Of a stretch of 64,000 nucleotides of DNA, positions 6,741 through 14,994 are shown piece after piece (positions within the stretch are counted from its first letter, which is position 1; the number at the start of each line of letters is the position of its first letter). Below the pieces are notes generated by a model. That model was not told the origin of the DNA, ran no database searches, and worked only from the letters and a program-made list of their open reading frames with translations. The position numbers and the translations under genes are program-made. This DNA is from Microcaldota archaeon (GTDB lineage: Archaea; Micrarchaeota; Micrarchaeia; Norongarragalinales; Norongarragalinaceae), in the NCBI GenBank assembly GCA_016207165.1, contig JACQQD010000003.1, positions 1-64,000 on the forward strand, in the 5' to 3' direction.

Positions 6741-8210
6741 ATGCACGGGTTATTCGAAGAGTTGCACAAGTTAGCCCAAGCCACGCCGGAAATCTCCGTT
6801 TCCCAAGCCCTGGAAAACCCGCGGCTGACCAAAACAGCGACGGGAAGCCTGAGCATTCAAAGCAGCGTCACGCACCGGTTGGCCAGCCAAACCCACGTGG
6901 TTTTGGACGAAACCGAGCCGTTCGCCCCATGGATTCGAAAGGCGGTGGACGCCGCGAAAACCGAGGACCTCGTCGCCGTGCGGCGCAGCATCGGAAAAAA
7001 TGCGTTTGAGTCCTGCCTGGTATTGCCTCGCAAGCATTCGTGCATCGCGGGGTATTGGGCGTCGACGCAGTTTGCCTCCCAGCAAAAAAATCCGGACTTC
7101 ATCACGTTGTGCCTACCGGACTACCCCGAACAAAAAATCCTGGTTTTTGCCGACGCGGGCGTGACGCTGATCTTGGGTTCGGATTACCTGGGAGAAAGCA
7201 AGATGTCGTTTCTGCGGCTGGCCATGTACCACGCCAAAAAACAAGGGGCATTGGGGCTTCACGCCGGCAGCAAGCACGTGGTGCTAAAGGAAGGAAGAAA
7301 AGGCGTACTTTTCTTTGGCCTAAGCGGAACCGGCAAAACCACGTTGTCCACGCACTCGCTGTTCTTGGAAAAGCCGGAGTACAGCGTCGTCCGCCAGGAC
7401 GACATCGTCATACTCCAAAAAGACGGCAGGGCCATTGGCACCGAAGAAAACTTTTACGTTAAAACGGAGGGGCTCAAAAACGACAGGCAGCCGGGCCTTT
7501 ACGCCGCGTGCATGAATGGACATGCTCTGTTGGAAAACGTCGCCGTCCGAAACGGGCAACCCAATTTTTTGGATTCCAGCAGAACCACCAACGCCCGCGC
7601 CATCGTTCGGAGACGCGATTTGCCGGACACGGACGACGACGTGGACTTGCCCAAAGTCACGCACGCGTTTTTCATCACGCGCCGGCGCGACGTGGTGCCG
7701 GTGGCCGCCAAGCTGTCTGCGGCGCAAGCCACGGCGTTTTTCATGCTCGGCGAATCCGTGGAGACGTCCGCCAGCGACCCCCAACAAGCCGGAAAGACGC
7801 GCCGCGTGGTGGGATTCAATCCATTCATCGTCGGCGACCCAGCGGTTGAAGGCAACCGCTTTTTGGAGTTGGTCACCGGCGGCCAAACCGAGTGCTTTTT
7901 GTTGAACACGGGCCGCATCGCCGAAAAGCAAAACATCACGGCCGACGTGTCGGCGCGCCTGGTCGAGCAAATCCTCCGCGACAACGTCGTCTGGCAAGCC
8001 GACCCGGCTTGGGGGTATCAGACCCCGAAAACCGTGCCTCACATGGACATGTCGCTTTTTGACCCAAAGAAATACTACGACGCGGACGCGTACCAAGCCA
8101 AAGTCGACGCGTTGAAGGCCGAACGCCGCGCGTGGCTAGAGAAATTCCCTGGACTCAAGCCTGAAATCAAAGACGCGTTGAACTTGAATCAGTTAAAAGC
8201 GCTTGAATGA
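6741..8210 (+). CDS. pckA: Phosphoenolpyruvate carboxykinase (ATP-type), divergent
   Basis: A 489-residue enzyme interconverting oxaloacetate and PEP with ATP. The kinase-1a P-loop FFGLSGTGKTTLS is at about 191-203 and a kinase-2 like DDIVIL follows at about 220. The region NGHALLENVAVRNGQPNF and the C-terminal FDPKKYYDADAY are typical of the ATP-dependent family. It is shorter and more divergent than bacterial PckA (for example YLGESK instead of the usual YxGEMKK), so substrate or nucleotide specificity may differ. It would link the ADP-kinase glycolysis in this window to gluconeogenesis. The 3' end overlaps mutY by 44 nt. Confidence 0.85.
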   Translation: MHGLFEELHKLAQATPEISVSQALENPRLTKTATGSLSIQSSVTHRLASQTHVVLDETEPFAPWIRKAVDAAKTEDLVAVRRSIGKNAFESCLVLPRKHSCIAGYWASTQFASQQKNPDFITLCLPDYPEQKILVFADAGVTLILGSDYLGESKMSFLRLAMYHAKKQGALGLHAGSKHVVLKEGRKGVLFFGLSGTGKTTLSTHSLFLEKPEYSVVRQDDIVILQKDGRAIGTEENFYVKTEGLKNDRQPGLYAACMNGHALLENVAVRNGQPNFLDSSRTTNARAIVRRRDLPDTDDDVDLPKVTHAFFITRRRDVVPVAAKLSAAQATAFFMLGESVETSASDPQQAGKTRRVVGFNPFIVGDPAVEGNRFLELVTGGQTECFLLNTGRIAEKQNITADVSARLVEQILRDNVVWQADPAWGYQTPKTVPHMDMSLFDPKKYYDADAYQAKVDALKAERRAWLEKFPGLKPEIKDALNLNQLKALE

Positions 8211-9234
8211 CGCACGCGTTGGCTTTCGGAAACGCGTATTTTTCCAATTCGCCTCGCCGCACCCACTTGACGGCCTGGCATTGCTGGGGGCTTGCAATGC
8301 CTGACACCCACCGCGCGTCAAAGGCATGCAGCGTAATTTTGAAATGGGAGTAGGCGTGCTTGACTTCGGCGACTTTTTTTCCAATGCGGATTTTCACGCC
8401 GGTTTCCTCGAACACTTCGCGGGCGGCGGCACGCGGCAACGACTCCCCGGCTTGGATTTTGCCGCCGGGAAACTCCCACAACCCGCCCAAAAGCCCCTGG
8501 GGTTTGCGTTGGCAAATCAAAACCCGCCCGTTTTTTCGGACTACGGCGCACGCGATGGTGAAGTGGGAAACGGGTTTCTTCTTTTTCTTGACGGGAAAGA
8601 AGTCCTGTTTTTTGAGTTTCAAGGCGCGGCAATCGTTCCGAAGCGGACAATTCAAACACAGCGGTTTTTTCGGCAAACACGCCGTGGCACCCAGTTCCAT
8701 GAGCGCCTGGTTGTAGGTTCCGGCGCGCGAAGGCGGAAGGTTTTCCTGGGCGACGCGCTTGAGTTTTTCCTTCGTCTTGGACAAGGCCACGTCGCCTTTT
8801 TCCGCGGTGACGCGCGAGAGCACGCGCACCACGTTGCCGTCCAGCACGGCATGGGGTTTGTTGAAAGCGATGCTGGACACCGCGGAGGCAATGTAGTCCC
8901 CGATTCCCGGCAAGTCCAGGAGTTCTTCGTACGAGTCGGGAACCCGGCCGTATTTCTGGAAAGCAATTTTCGCGGCCGCGTGCAGGTTGCGGGCCCTCGA
9001 ATAGTAACCCGCCCCCTCCCATGCCTTCAGCACGTCGTTGACATCCGCGTGGGCCAGGGCCTCAAGCGTCGGAAACCGCTGCAAAAACCGCCGGTAGTAC
9101 GGAATGGCTTGGTCCACCCGGGTCTGCTGAAGCAGGACTTCCGAAACCCAGATCTTGTAGGGGTCGCGGGTTTGACGCCAAGGCAGATTGCGCTTGTGGC
9201 GGGCGTACCAAGAAAGCAGTTTTGAAGTATTCAC
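8167..9234 (-). CDS. mutY: A/G-specific adenine glycosylase MutY with Nudix-like C-terminus
   Basis: A 355-residue base-excision repair enzyme removing A opposite 8-oxoG. The HhH-GPD domain has catalytic E32 (SEVLLQQTR), LPGIGDYIASA and D132 (LDGNVV). The [4Fe-4S] loop is C186-x6-C193-x2-C196-x5-C202. The C-terminal domain (about 222-350) has a complete Nudix box G258-x5-E264-x7-REVFEETGV. In bacterial MutY this domain recognises 8-oxoG and usually lacks an intact box, so this one might be hydrolytically active. Divergent from coaBC with a shared TATA. Confidence 0.95.
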   Translation of the reverse strand: MNTSKLLSWYARHKRNLPWRQTRDPYKIWVSEVLLQQTRVDQAIPYYRRFLQRFPTLEALAHADVNDVLKAWEGAGYYSRARNLHAAAKIAFQKYGRVPDSYEELLDLPGIGDYIASAVSSIAFNKPHAVLDGNVVRVLSRVTAEKGDVALSKTKEKLKRVAQENLPPSRAGTYNQALMELGATACLPKKPLCLNCPLRNDCRALKLKKQDFFPVKKKKKPVSHFTIACAVVRKNGRVLICQRKPQGLLGGLWEFPGGKIQAGESLPRAAAREVFEETGVKIRIGKKVAEVKHAYSHFKITLHAFDARWVSGIASPQQCQAVKWVRRGELEKYAFPKANACVIQALLTDSSSTRL

Positions 9235-9256
9235 AAACGGGTTTCAAGGAAAACCA

Positions 9257-9266
9257 GGTTTTATAG
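9257..9266. promoter_or_regulatory. Shared bidirectional TATA of mutY and coaBC
   Basis: GTTTTATAGG lies midway between start codons 9234 (minus) and 9291 (plus), 57 nt apart, at 25-32 nt from each. One element can serve two leaderless mRNAs. Confidence 0.55.
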
Positions 9267-9290
9267 GATTGCAACGCCATCACCCAATCC

Positions 9291-10451
9291 ATGCGCTTTA
9301 GCGACAAGACCATCATCGTCGGCGTAACGGGCAGCATCGCCGCCTACAAAGCCCTGGAGCTGGTGCGGGCCTTGAAAAAAGAGGGGGCCGAGGTGCACGT
9401 CATCCAAAGCGAGGGCGCGAAAAACTTCGTCTCGCCGCTTTCGTTTCAGACCATTTCCGGCCACCCCGTCCTGGAACAGCAATTCGGCGACCGGAAAATG
9501 AAGCACATCGATTTGAGCCAAGCCGACGCGCTTGTGGTCGCGCCAGCCACGGCCAACTTCGTGGCCAAAGCCGCCATGGGATTGGCCGACGACTTGCTGA
9601 CCACCACCCTTCAAGCCTTTGGCGGTCCCGTCGTCATCGCGCCGGCCATGAACGACGTCATGTACGAAAACCAGGTCCAACGAAGAAACATTCAAAAGCT
9701 ACGCCAAATCGGGTACGCCGTCGTTGAACCGGGAGTCGGGGATTTGGCGTGCGGACGCAAAGGCCAAGGCCGGTTGGCGGCCTCCGAGAAAATTTTGGAT
9801 GCGTTGGACACCTTCTTCGTAGCCAAGGACCTCAAAGGAAAAACCGTGCTGGTCACCGCCGGACCCACCCGCGAGCATTTGGATCCGGTGCGCTTTTTGT
9901 CCAACGCCTCCACCGGAAAAATGGGTTACGCCTTTGCGCAGGCGTCCTTGGCCCGCGGAGCCAACGTCATCCTCGTCTCCGGTCCCACTTCCCTGGAGAA
10001 ACCCGCCGGCGTGAAAACTTTTTCCGTGACCACCGCGGCCGACATGCTTTCCGCAGTCAAGAAGCATTTTCAAGGGTGCGACGCGTTTGTCTCGGCCGCC
10101 GCGCCCGCCGACTTTCGACCCGTCAAAACAAGCAAGCAGAAAATCCCAAAGAAAAACGTGGACGCCATCGCGTTGAAACCCACCGAAGACATCCTCGCGT
10201 GGTGCGGAAAGCACAAGAAAAAACAGTTCGTCCTGGCATTCGCCTTGGAAATGAATTCCTCCCTGGCCAACGCAAGAAAAAAACTCAGGGCCAAAAACGC
10301 GGACGCCTTGGTGTTGAACACGCCGGAGAACGTGGCCAGCGACAACGCGCAAGGCGTGCTGGTGTTTCCTTTTACGTTCAAGCGCATCACCAGAAAAAGC
10401 AAAATCTCCTTCGCCCACGACGTCCTGGATCGGTTGCTAAAGCATGCTTGA
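9291..10451 (+). CDS. coaBC: Bifunctional CoaBC (PPC decarboxylase / PPC synthase)
   Basis: A 386-residue fusion for coenzyme A synthesis. The N-terminal flavoprotein CoaC domain has VTGSIAAYKAL, catalytic His in KMKHIDLSQAD, and the PAMNDVMYE substrate clamp. The C-terminal CoaB domain starts at about 185 with TVLVTAGPTREHLDPVR, then SNASTGKMG and AAAPADFRP. Length is normal. It heads a rightward pair with uppP, overlapping it by 8 nt. Confidence 0.95.
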   Translation: MRFSDKTIIVGVTGSIAAYKALELVRALKKEGAEVHVIQSEGAKNFVSPLSFQTISGHPVLEQQFGDRKMKHIDLSQADALVVAPATANFVAKAAMGLADDLLTTTLQAFGGPVVIAPAMNDVMYENQVQRRNIQKLRQIGYAVVEPGVGDLACGRKGQGRLAASEKILDALDTFFVAKDLKGKTVLVTAGPTREHLDPVRFLSNASTGKMGYAFAQASLARGANVILVSGPTSLEKPAGVKTFSVTTAADMLSAVKKHFQGCDAFVSAAAPADFRPVKTSKQKIPKKNVDAIALKPTEDILAWCGKHKKKQFVLAFALEMNSSLANARKKLRAKNADALVLNTPENVASDNAQGVLVFPFTFKRITRKSKISFAHDVLDRLLKHA

Positions 10452-11220
10452 ATACATTCTGTTGGGCATCCTGCAAGGCGTCACCGAGTGGCTGCCGGTT
10501 TCCAGCAAGAGCCAAGTCATGCTGTCGGCGGTCTCGTTCTTGGGCCTCAACGGGTTGGACGCCCTCAAATTGTCGTTGCTTCTGCACGCCGGCACCGCGC
10601 TGGCGGCGGTGGCGTACTACCGAAAAACGCTGTGGAAACTCTTCCTGGAACTTGGAGACGTCAAAAAAACGTCGCACACGTTCCGCTTTCTCTTTACGTC
10701 AACCGCCGTGACGGCCGCCGTGGCACTGCCGTTGTACTTGGCGTACCGGGGAAGTTTCGACGTCAACAACGCCCGCATCCTCACGGCCCTCATTGGACTG
10801 GGTCTTTTGGCCACCGCCCTACTTTTGCACGTCAAGCCCAAAGGACTCCGCAAGGAAAACGAATTGACGTGGAAGGACGCCGCCTTTGCGGGACTGCTGC
10901 AAGCCTTTTCCGTGCTTCCAGGAATATCGCGCTCCGGCACCAGCACCGCCGCCCTGCTTTGGAGAAACGTGTCGCAAGACGAGGCCCTTCGGCTGTCGTT
11001 CTTGATGAGCATTCCCATGGTGGCCGCCGCCCAAATCGCATTCTTTTTCATCGAAGGCCTGCCGGCCATCGGCTGGACGCAAGCCCTGGTGATGGTGGCC
11101 TCCTCCTTCGTGGCGGGATACTTCTCCATTGAAGCGCTTCTGCGCATCGCGCGCCACGTCTCGTTCGCCTGGTTTTGTGCAGGGTTGGGATTGGTCGCCT
11201 TGGCCGGCGCCTTTCTTTGA
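10444..11220 (+). CDS. uppP: Undecaprenyl/polyprenyl-diphosphatase (BacA/UppP family)
   Basis: A 258-residue, about eight-helix membrane enzyme that recycles polyprenyl diphosphate carrier lipids. It keeps QGVTEWLPVSSKSQ near the N-terminus and the phosphatase loop LPGISRSGTST at about 158-168. In E. coli the first motif ends in GH with a catalytic His; here Gln occupies that place (SSKSQ), which may be an archaeal variant. The ATG at 10444 lies inside the end of coaBC. Together with PAP2 and the polyprenol kinase it suggests active lipid-carrier turnover. Confidence 0.92.
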   Translation: MLEYILLGILQGVTEWLPVSSKSQVMLSAVSFLGLNGLDALKLSLLLHAGTALAAVAYYRKTLWKLFLELGDVKKTSHTFRFLFTSTAVTAAVALPLYLAYRGSFDVNNARILTALIGLGLLATALLLHVKPKGLRKENELTWKDAAFAGLLQAFSVLPGISRSGTSTAALLWRNVSQDEALRLSFLMSIPMVAAAQIAFFFIEGLPAIGWTQALVMVASSFVAGYFSIEALLRIARHVSFAWFCAGLGLVALAGAFL

Positions 11221-11284
11221 ATTCAGGAAAAAAACGGAGCAAACCCGGCACCACTTTAAACCCGGAAGCGCCTTGGATTCTTTG

Positions 11285-11677
11285 ATGGAAAGACTCGTGT
11301 GGCTGGTGATCATCGGCATTTTTTCATTGGGTTGCCTGCAATACGGCGCCGCCACACCGACACCCAAGGCATGCACCCTGGAGTACGCGCCGGTGTGCGG
11401 CGTGGACGGCATGACCTATTCCAACAAGTGCTTCGCTGGAGACGTGGCCGTGGACCACGTCGGCGAATGCCAAACCGAATCGCCCACGCCAGCGCCCACG
11501 GATTCCTGTCAACTGTTCCGACACGCTCAAACCGGTCAAGTCCAGTGCTTCGGCTGCGCGGGCACGGTGTGCACCACTTTGGAACGCGGGTTTGAACCCT
11601 ACGAACTCCCGGACGACTACATCGGCATTCCCTACGCGTGCTACCCCACCGCAAAAGGCTGTGCCTTGGCCCAGTAA
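11285..11677 (+). CDS. Lipoprotein with Kazal-type protease inhibitor domain
   Basis: A 130-residue protein. ATG 11285 begins a signal sequence (MERLVWLVIIGIFSLGC) with a lipobox-like LGC, so it is probably lipid-anchored outside the cell. A Kazal domain follows (about 29-61): C...YAPVCGVDGMTYSNKC...GEC with the six-Cys pattern. The second half is another Cys-rich segment (CFGCAGTVC, YACYP) of unknown type. Kazal domains inhibit serine proteases. The start upstream at 11129 in the same frame lies within uppP and is not used. Confidence 0.8.
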   Translation: MERLVWLVIIGIFSLGCLQYGAATPTPKACTLEYAPVCGVDGMTYSNKCFAGDVAVDHVGECQTESPTPAPTDSCQLFRHAQTGQVQCFGCAGTVCTTLERGFEPYELPDDYIGIPYACYPTAKGCALAQ

Positions 11678-11683
11678 CCCAAT

Positions 11684-11693
11684 CGCTTTTATC
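11684..11693 (+). promoter_or_regulatory. TATA-like box before a candidate small RNA
   Basis: CGCTTTTATC ends about 25 nt before the C-box at 11718, so a transcript could start almost at that box. Confidence 0.35.
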
Positions 11694-11717
11694 CGGACGC
11701 CGCCAAGAACAAAACAG

Positions 11718-11805
11718 ATGATGACTGCGTTACGGCGGATGGGTTGACGCAAAAGGCTTTCGGGCTGACGGCATTAACCCAAGTGAAGAATGACGGACGG
11801 TCTGA
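11718..11805 (+). ncRNA. Candidate C/D box guide sRNA
   Basis: ATGATGA at 11718-11724 is a perfect RUGAUGA C box and CTGA at 11802-11805 a D box. CTGA at 11765-11768 could be D' and GTGAAGA at 11783-11789 a C' with one mismatch; exactly 12 nt lie between C' and D, the usual guide length. The C-to-D' distance (40 nt) is too long for a normal guide, so only half of the structure fits well. The alternative is the 5' leader of the deoxyhypusine synthase gene. Confidence 0.3.
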
Positions 11806-11849
11806 CTTTTCCGAAACTCTTTTCTACATGTGCGGCATACAAGTAAGAA

Positions 11850-12824
11850 ATGACCCAGAAACCCATTTCCTCGTTCATCGAGAAGCATTACCGGCATTTT
11901 AACGCCGCCAAAGTCGTGGACGCCGCACGCGCCTACAAAAAGCACGTCGAGTCCGGCGGACCCATGATGGTGACTCTGGCTGGAGCCATGAGCACCGCAG
12001 AACTGGGCTTGTCGCTGGCGGAAATGATCCGGAAAGACAAAGTCCACGCCATCACGTGCACCGGCGCCAACTTGGAGGAAGACGTGTTCAACTTGGTGGC
12101 CCACGACCACTACGTCAAACTGCCGGACTGGCGGGACCTGTCCGTCCAGGACGAATTGAAGTTGTACTCCAAGGGACTTAACCGCGTCACGGACACCGCC
12201 ATTCCCGAAGAACAGGCGTTGCGGCGCATGGAGAAGCACTTGCTGGCGTTGTGGAAGAAAGCCGACCAAAAAGGCGAGCGCAAGCTGCCCCACGAGTTTT
12301 TCTACGACCTTTTGTTGTCGGGTGAGTTGGAAAAATATTACCAAATCGATGCGAAAGACAGTTGGCTGCTTGCCGCCGCGCAAAAAAATCTGCCCCTGTT
12401 CGTTCCCGGCTGGGAGGACTCCACCATGGGAAACATTTACACGGCCAACCACATTGCTGGAAACATCCGAAGCCTTGACACCGTCAAAGGCGGAACCCAC
12501 TACATGAAACAGTTGGTGTCTTGGTACACGGAGGCCTCGAAAAAGAAATCCATCGGCTTTTTCCAGATCGGCGGCGGAATCGCCGGCGACTTTCCCATCT
12601 GCGTGGTGCCGCTGCTTCACCAAGACCTCAAGCGAAAAGCGCCGTACTGGGGTTACTTTTGCCAGATCAGCGACTCCACCACGTCCTACGGCTCGTACAG
12701 CGGTGCGGTCCCAAACGAGAAAATCACGTGGGGGAAACTGGACGCCGACACGCCCCGCTTCATCATTGAATCCGACGCCACCATCGTGGCTCCACTGGTT
12801 TTCGCCTACGTCTTGGACTGGTGA
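11850..12824 (+). CDS. dys: Deoxyhypusine synthase
   Basis: A 324-residue NAD-dependent enzyme that transfers the aminobutyl group of spermidine to a lysine of aIF5A, starting hypusine formation. It has TLAGAMSTAELG and CTGANLEED near the N-terminus, and FQIGGGIAGDFPICVVP plus the SYSGAVPNEKITWGK block, where K296 matches the catalytic Lys of the WGK motif. Length is typical of archaeal enzymes. The start at ATG 11850 agrees with family N-termini. Confidence 0.93.
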   Translation: MTQKPISSFIEKHYRHFNAAKVVDAARAYKKHVESGGPMMVTLAGAMSTAELGLSLAEMIRKDKVHAITCTGANLEEDVFNLVAHDHYVKLPDWRDLSVQDELKLYSKGLNRVTDTAIPEEQALRRMEKHLLALWKKADQKGERKLPHEFFYDLLLSGELEKYYQIDAKDSWLLAAAQKNLPLFVPGWEDSTMGNIYTANHIAGNIRSLDTVKGGTHYMKQLVSWYTEASKKKSIGFFQIGGGIAGDFPICVVPLLHQDLKRKAPYWGYFCQISDSTTSYGSYSGAVPNEKITWGKLDADTPRFIIESDATIVAPLVFAYVLDW

Positions 12825-12897
12825 AAAACCACCGCAAGCGTTTTATTTCCGCCGGGGTACGTTGAGTTTAACGAGGTGACTGGAATGAACGGCAAAA

Positions 12898-14994
12898 GTG
12901 ATTCTCTTCCGCGCGGTGGACGCCTTCCCGCAAAACCCACGCCAGTCGCCGGATTCGACTAATTGTCAGCGCGTCGTCGTCAAGTTCGGAACTCAAGTGC
13001 TCACAACGGATAGCGGTAGCTTGGACCTCAACGCCTTGCGCGACTTGGTAAGCGTCATCGCCGGACACCGTTTGAAAGGCACTCACGTGGCCATTGTGAC
13101 GTCGGGCGCAATCGGTGCGGGCGCATCCGCCATCGGGTTGAAACGCCAAGGCCTCTCCGTCGCGCAACAGCAAGTGGCCGCCGCCGTGGGCCAAAGCCTT
13201 CTCATGGAACAATACAATGCCTTGTTCGGGCGGAAAGGCATCGCCGTAGCCCAACTGCTTTTGACCAACGACGATTTTGAGGATGAAAAACGACGGAAAA
13301 ACCTCGTCGGAACGTTGCACGCCCTGCTGCAGCAAGGCATTGTGCCGGTCATCAACGAAAACGACGTGGTCACGACCAGCGAGTTGGACTTTTCAAGCGG
13401 CAAAACCGGCGGCGCCTTTGGCGACAACGATGAATTGTCAAGTTTAGTGGCCCAAGCCATCGGCGCACAAACGCTCGTGTTGATGTCCAACGTGGACGGC
13501 CTTTTAGGTCCAAATGGCCACGTAATTCCGGAAGTGGCCGACGTGAGCGACTCACTGGAAAGCCTCGACCTGAAAAACGGGAACGGCCGCGGCGGGCTCA
13601 AGACCAAACTCAAAGCCGCCCGCTTTGCAACCCGTGCAGGCATCGGCGTGTACTGGATCAACCGGCATGCCACTACGCTTGAACACGTGTTGGAAGGCCA
13701 AACCGCAGGCACCAAGTTTGCCCCGGCTGGGACCGCAACCAATGAAGTGGAACAGCAAGTCCGGAACGCGGTCCAGCAAAGCCGACAGGCCCGCCACGAC
13801 TTGGCGAGAACGCTGGCCACGCAACGCAACGACGCCTTGCAGAAAATGAGCGACGCGTTGGACGTCCACCGGCAACGCATCCTGGAAGCCAATGCGAAGG
13901 ACGTACAAAAAGCAAGGGATGACGGCCGACCCGAGGCGTTCATAGAACGCCTGGCGCTGGACGGTGTCAAACTGGATGCGCTTCAACGCACGCTGGTTGA
14001 CGTGGAAACCCTGGTTTTGCCCGACATGCGCATGCGCGAATGGACGTTGCCCAACCAGGTGGTCATACGGCAGGTCCGCGTGCCCATCGGAGTCGTCGCG
14101 TTGGTATTCGAGGCGCGTCCAGACGTCGTGGTGGAAGCCGCGGCGTTATGCATCAAAACCGGCAACGCCTTGCTGCTCAAAGGCAGCCGCCAGGCGCACG
14201 CCACCAATACGGCTATCGTGCGCTCCCTGCAAGACGCGCTCCAAGCTACCGGTTTACCGAACGGATGCGTTCAATTGCTACCGCCAGAGAGGGAATCCAC
14301 CGACGCGCTTTTAAAAAACACCTGCGTCGACCTGGTTATTCCTCGAGGTGGCGCAGACTTGGTGACCAAAGTCCGAAAAGACGCGCTCATGCCCGTCATT
14401 TTCGCCGGCGGCGGCACCTGCCACGTCTACGTACATCGCGACGCCGACCTGGACATGGCCACAGGGATACTGCTGAACGCTAAAACGCAGAAGCCATCGG
14501 CGTGCAATGCGTGCGAGACGCTCCTGATCCACCGCGATATTGCCGCACAAGCGCTTCCACGGCTCGCTGCCGCCTTGCAAAACGCCGGCGTCACGGTCAA
14601 AGGCGACGCGGCGTGCCTAAAGATTCTGGTGGGCGACGTGATCCAAAGTCAGCGAGAACCGGACTGGCGTGCGGAATACCTCAACTTGACGCTTGCTGTC
14701 CGCGTGGTGGAACGCCTGGAGCAAGCCGTGGACCATATCAACCGATACGGCACCCACCACTCCGACGCAATCATTACGGCAGACGAAAGAAGCGCCCGCC
14801 AATTCATGGACGAGGTGGATTCGGCCGCCGTCTACTGGAATGCGTCCACGCGCTTTACCGACGGCGGACAATTCGGATTCGGCGCCGAACTGGGCATCAG
14901 CACGCAGAAAACGCACGTGCGCGGACCCATTGGCATCGACGCGTTGTATACCTACCATTACGAAATCACGGGCAACGGACAGGTGAGGACATGA
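12898..14994 (+). CDS. proBA: Fused glutamate 5-kinase / gamma-glutamyl phosphate reductase (P5CS-like)
   Basis: A 698-residue fusion carrying out the first two steps of proline synthesis. The N-terminal kinase (about 24-275) has VVVKFGTQVLT, VTSGAIGAGA, INENDVV, GGAFGDNDELS and GRGGLKTKLKAA. The C-terminal reductase (about 295-690) has FEARPDVVVEAAALCIKTGN, IPRGGADLV and active-site Cys in NACETLLIH. This architecture is known from eukaryotic P5CS and is unusual in archaea. The start is uncertain: GTG 12898 is weak, whereas a good ribosome site precedes an out-of-frame ATG at 12885. ProC follows with ATGA overlap. Confidence 0.9.
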   Translation: MILFRAVDAFPQNPRQSPDSTNCQRVVVKFGTQVLTTDSGSLDLNALRDLVSVIAGHRLKGTHVAIVTSGAIGAGASAIGLKRQGLSVAQQQVAAAVGQSLLMEQYNALFGRKGIAVAQLLLTNDDFEDEKRRKNLVGTLHALLQQGIVPVINENDVVTTSELDFSSGKTGGAFGDNDELSSLVAQAIGAQTLVLMSNVDGLLGPNGHVIPEVADVSDSLESLDLKNGNGRGGLKTKLKAARFATRAGIGVYWINRHATTLEHVLEGQTAGTKFAPAGTATNEVEQQVRNAVQQSRQARHDLARTLATQRNDALQKMSDALDVHRQRILEANAKDVQKARDDGRPEAFIERLALDGVKLDALQRTLVDVETLVLPDMRMREWTLPNQVVIRQVRVPIGVVALVFEARPDVVVEAAALCIKTGNALLLKGSRQAHATNTAIVRSLQDALQATGLPNGCVQLLPPERESTDALLKNTCVDLVIPRGGADLVTKVRKDALMPVIFAGGGTCHVYVHRDADLDMATGILLNAKTQKPSACNACETLLIHRDIAAQALPRLAAALQNAGVTVKGDAACLKILVGDVIQSQREPDWRAEYLNLTLAVRVVERLEQAVDHINRYGTHHSDAIITADERSARQFMDEVDSAAVYWNASTRFTDGGQFGFGAELGISTQKTHVRGPIGIDALYTYHYEITGNGQVRT

